7,464 nt of DNA from NCBI GenBank assembly GCA_007128345.1, contig SKXS01000177.1, positions 1-7,464 of the forward strand, written 5' to 3'. Of the stretch, positions 6,886-7,464 are shown piece by piece. This DNA is from Spirochaetia bacterium. Lineage in GTDB: Bacteria; Spirochaetota; Spirochaetia; PWKH01. The position numbers and the translations under genes were made by a program. The notes below the pieces were generated by a model that worked only from the letters and a program-made list of their open reading frames with translations, was not told the origin of the DNA and made no database searches. The stretch's first letter is position 1; each line of letters opens with the position of its first letter.

Positions 6886-6893
6886 TCACCCTC
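6886..6893 (-). promoter_or_regulatory. ribosome binding site supporting the smc GTG start
   Basis: GAGGGTGA on the minus strand ends 7 nt before GTG 6878, where the conserved FLKSxExFGFKSFAD opening begins. The alternative ATG at 6920 has no comparable site. Confidence 0.65.
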
Positions 6894-6903
6894 ATATGCA
6901 CGT

Positions 6904-6933
6904 ACTATAACATGCAGCATACAGTGATGTACA
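6904..6933 (-). promoter_or_regulatory. probable smc promoter with extended -10
   Basis: On the minus strand the -10 is TATAGT (6909-6904; 5 of 6), preceded by TGT, which makes an extended -10 of the TGnTATAAT type. An 18-nt spacer leads to TGTACA (6933-6928; 4 of 6 to TTGACA). Transcription would start near 6897, about 19 nt before the GTG start and downstream of the ATG at 6920. Read on the other strand, the same bases contain TATAAC (6906-6911), a possible -10 for rnhB without a good -35. Confidence 0.55.
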
Positions 6934-6940
6934 CACCTGC

Positions 6941-6952
6941 ACCCTATAGGGT
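6941..6952. repeat. perfect 12-bp palindrome between smc and rnhB
   Basis: ACCCTATAGGGT is its own reverse complement, and pairing resumes beyond one mismatch on each side (TG...CA), giving an imperfect 18-bp dyad. It lies just upstream of the proposed smc -35 and 12 nt before the rnhB start codon. That position suits an operator for a dimeric regulator acting on one or both genes, but no regulator is identified and the stem is short enough to occur by chance. Confidence 0.5.
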
Positions 6953-6963
6953 ACACTTGCCCT

Positions 6964-7464
6964 ATGGCATGCATCGGTATAGACGAAGCGGGACGGGGGC
7001 CTCTTGCAGGCCCGGTGACCGCAGCCGCAGTGGTGCTCCCCGATTCATTTCCCCGGGAACTCATGCGGGATTCGAAAAAATGTTCCCCCGCCAGAAGACT
7101 GATTCTTGAACAGGTAATCAAAGAGCAGGCAATCTGCTGGGCCCTGGGATGGGCTTCACACCGGACCATTGACCAGGTCAACATCCATCAGGCAACGCTG
7201 ATTGCCATGGAGCGTTCGTTCCATGCGCTCTCCTGCAGCAGCAAGTGGCACATACCCGTCCTGGTGGATGGATCCCATATACCGCCGCTGCGGCATCCCG
7301 ACATCAGTGCGGTAGTGCGGGGAGACGCTTCGGTGCCTGAAATCATGGCAGCTTCCATTCTTGCAAAAACCGCCAGGGACCGATGGATGGAACACGCGGG
7401 TGCCCGCTATCCGTACTGGGGCTTCGAGGTGCACAAAGGATACCCGACAAAAATCCATCGCGAG
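6964..7464 (+). CDS. rnhB: ribonuclease HII, 3' end beyond the window
   Basis: The first 167 codons of RNase HII, which cuts the RNA strand of RNA-DNA hybrids and starts removal of single ribonucleotides misinserted into DNA. The opening CIGIDEAGRGPLAGPV (3-18) carries the catalytic D7-E8. RDSKKCSPARR (35-45), ASHRTIDQVNI (64-74), LVDG with D102, and AASILAKTARDR with D139 complete the D-E-D-D metal site expected of the family. The segment GFEVHKGYPTKIHRE (153-167) is the conserved stretch near the C-terminus, so about 30-50 residues are probably missing from view. The ATG at 6964 is the only good start: an in-frame TGA lies at 6925 and only a CTG falls between. The Shine-Dalgarno is weak (AGGG, 12 nt away). 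It diverges from smc; in many genomes rnhB lies near rplS, at the other end of this cluster. Confidence 0.96.
   Translation, partial: MACIGIDEAGRGPLAGPVTAAAVVLPDSFPRELMRDSKKCSPARRLILEQVIKEQAICWALGWASHRTIDQVNIHQATLIAMERSFHALSCSSKWHIPVLVDGSHIPPLRHPDISAVVRGDASVPEIMAASILAKTARDRWMEHAGARYPYWGFEVHKGYPTKIHRE

Noticed and set aside
6879..7184. N-terminal extension of smc by 102 residues
   Set aside because: It would run antisense through the clear RNase HII coding sequence. The added residues are unlike any SMC N-terminus, and the family start FLKSxExFGFKSF follows directly after GTG 6878 with a ribosome binding site.
1..7464. Search for mobile elements, CRISPR repeats, tRNA/rRNA genes, riboswitches and defence or biosynthetic clusters
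   Set aside because: No long inverted or direct repeats, transposase-like products, cloverleaf-like sequences or accessory genes were seen. All but the small Cys/His gene are core housekeeping families.

Overview
The window holds a compact housekeeping block, most likely from a member of the Spirochaetota with roughly 55% GC. That placement is an inference. It rests on the sequence style and short length of the SMC protein, and on recalled similarity of its head region to Treponema/Spirochaeta SMC proteins. No database search was possible.

Layout: eight complete genes lie on the minus strand and read from right to left: smc (4074-6878), ffh (2674-4011), rpsP (2394-2651), a KhpA-type KH protein (2131-2364), rimM (1631-2131), trmD (915-1634), rplS (544-900) and an unrecognised small basic protein with a CxxC...HxxHxxC pattern (2-433). 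The start of a ninth gene appears to lie at the left edge (positions 5 and below). On the plus strand, rnhB (RNase HII) starts at 6964, diverges from smc and runs off the right edge. No gene-free stretch exceeds 300 bases. The two largest gaps are 434-543, which holds a terminator, and 6879-6963, which holds the divergent smc/rnhB control region.

How it works together: ffh to rplS is the widely conserved ribosome and SRP operon. It joins co-translational targeting (Ffh), two ribosomal proteins (S16, L19), 30S maturation (RimM), tRNA m1G37 methylation (TrmD) and a small RNA-binding KH protein. A near-consensus sigma-70 promoter sits between smc and ffh, so ffh-rplS can be transcribed independently of smc. 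Spacings are tight (22 and 29 nt, then 1-nt and 4-nt overlaps, then 14 nt), and the unit ends in an intrinsic terminator after rplS. The small zinc-binding-like gene follows the terminator and seems coupled by an ATGA overlap to the next gene.

Most interesting points: (1) the SMC protein is short (934 residues) and its middle does not look like a canonical hinge; (2) Ffh carries several unusual residues in otherwise near-invariant GTPase motifs; (3) the smc/rnhB intergenic region has overlapping -10 elements on opposite strands and a perfect 12-bp palindrome inside an imperfect direct repeat; (4) the small Cys/His gene is of unknown function. I found no mobile element, CRISPR array, tRNA, rRNA or clear new multi-gene system; this is mainly an ordinary core region.
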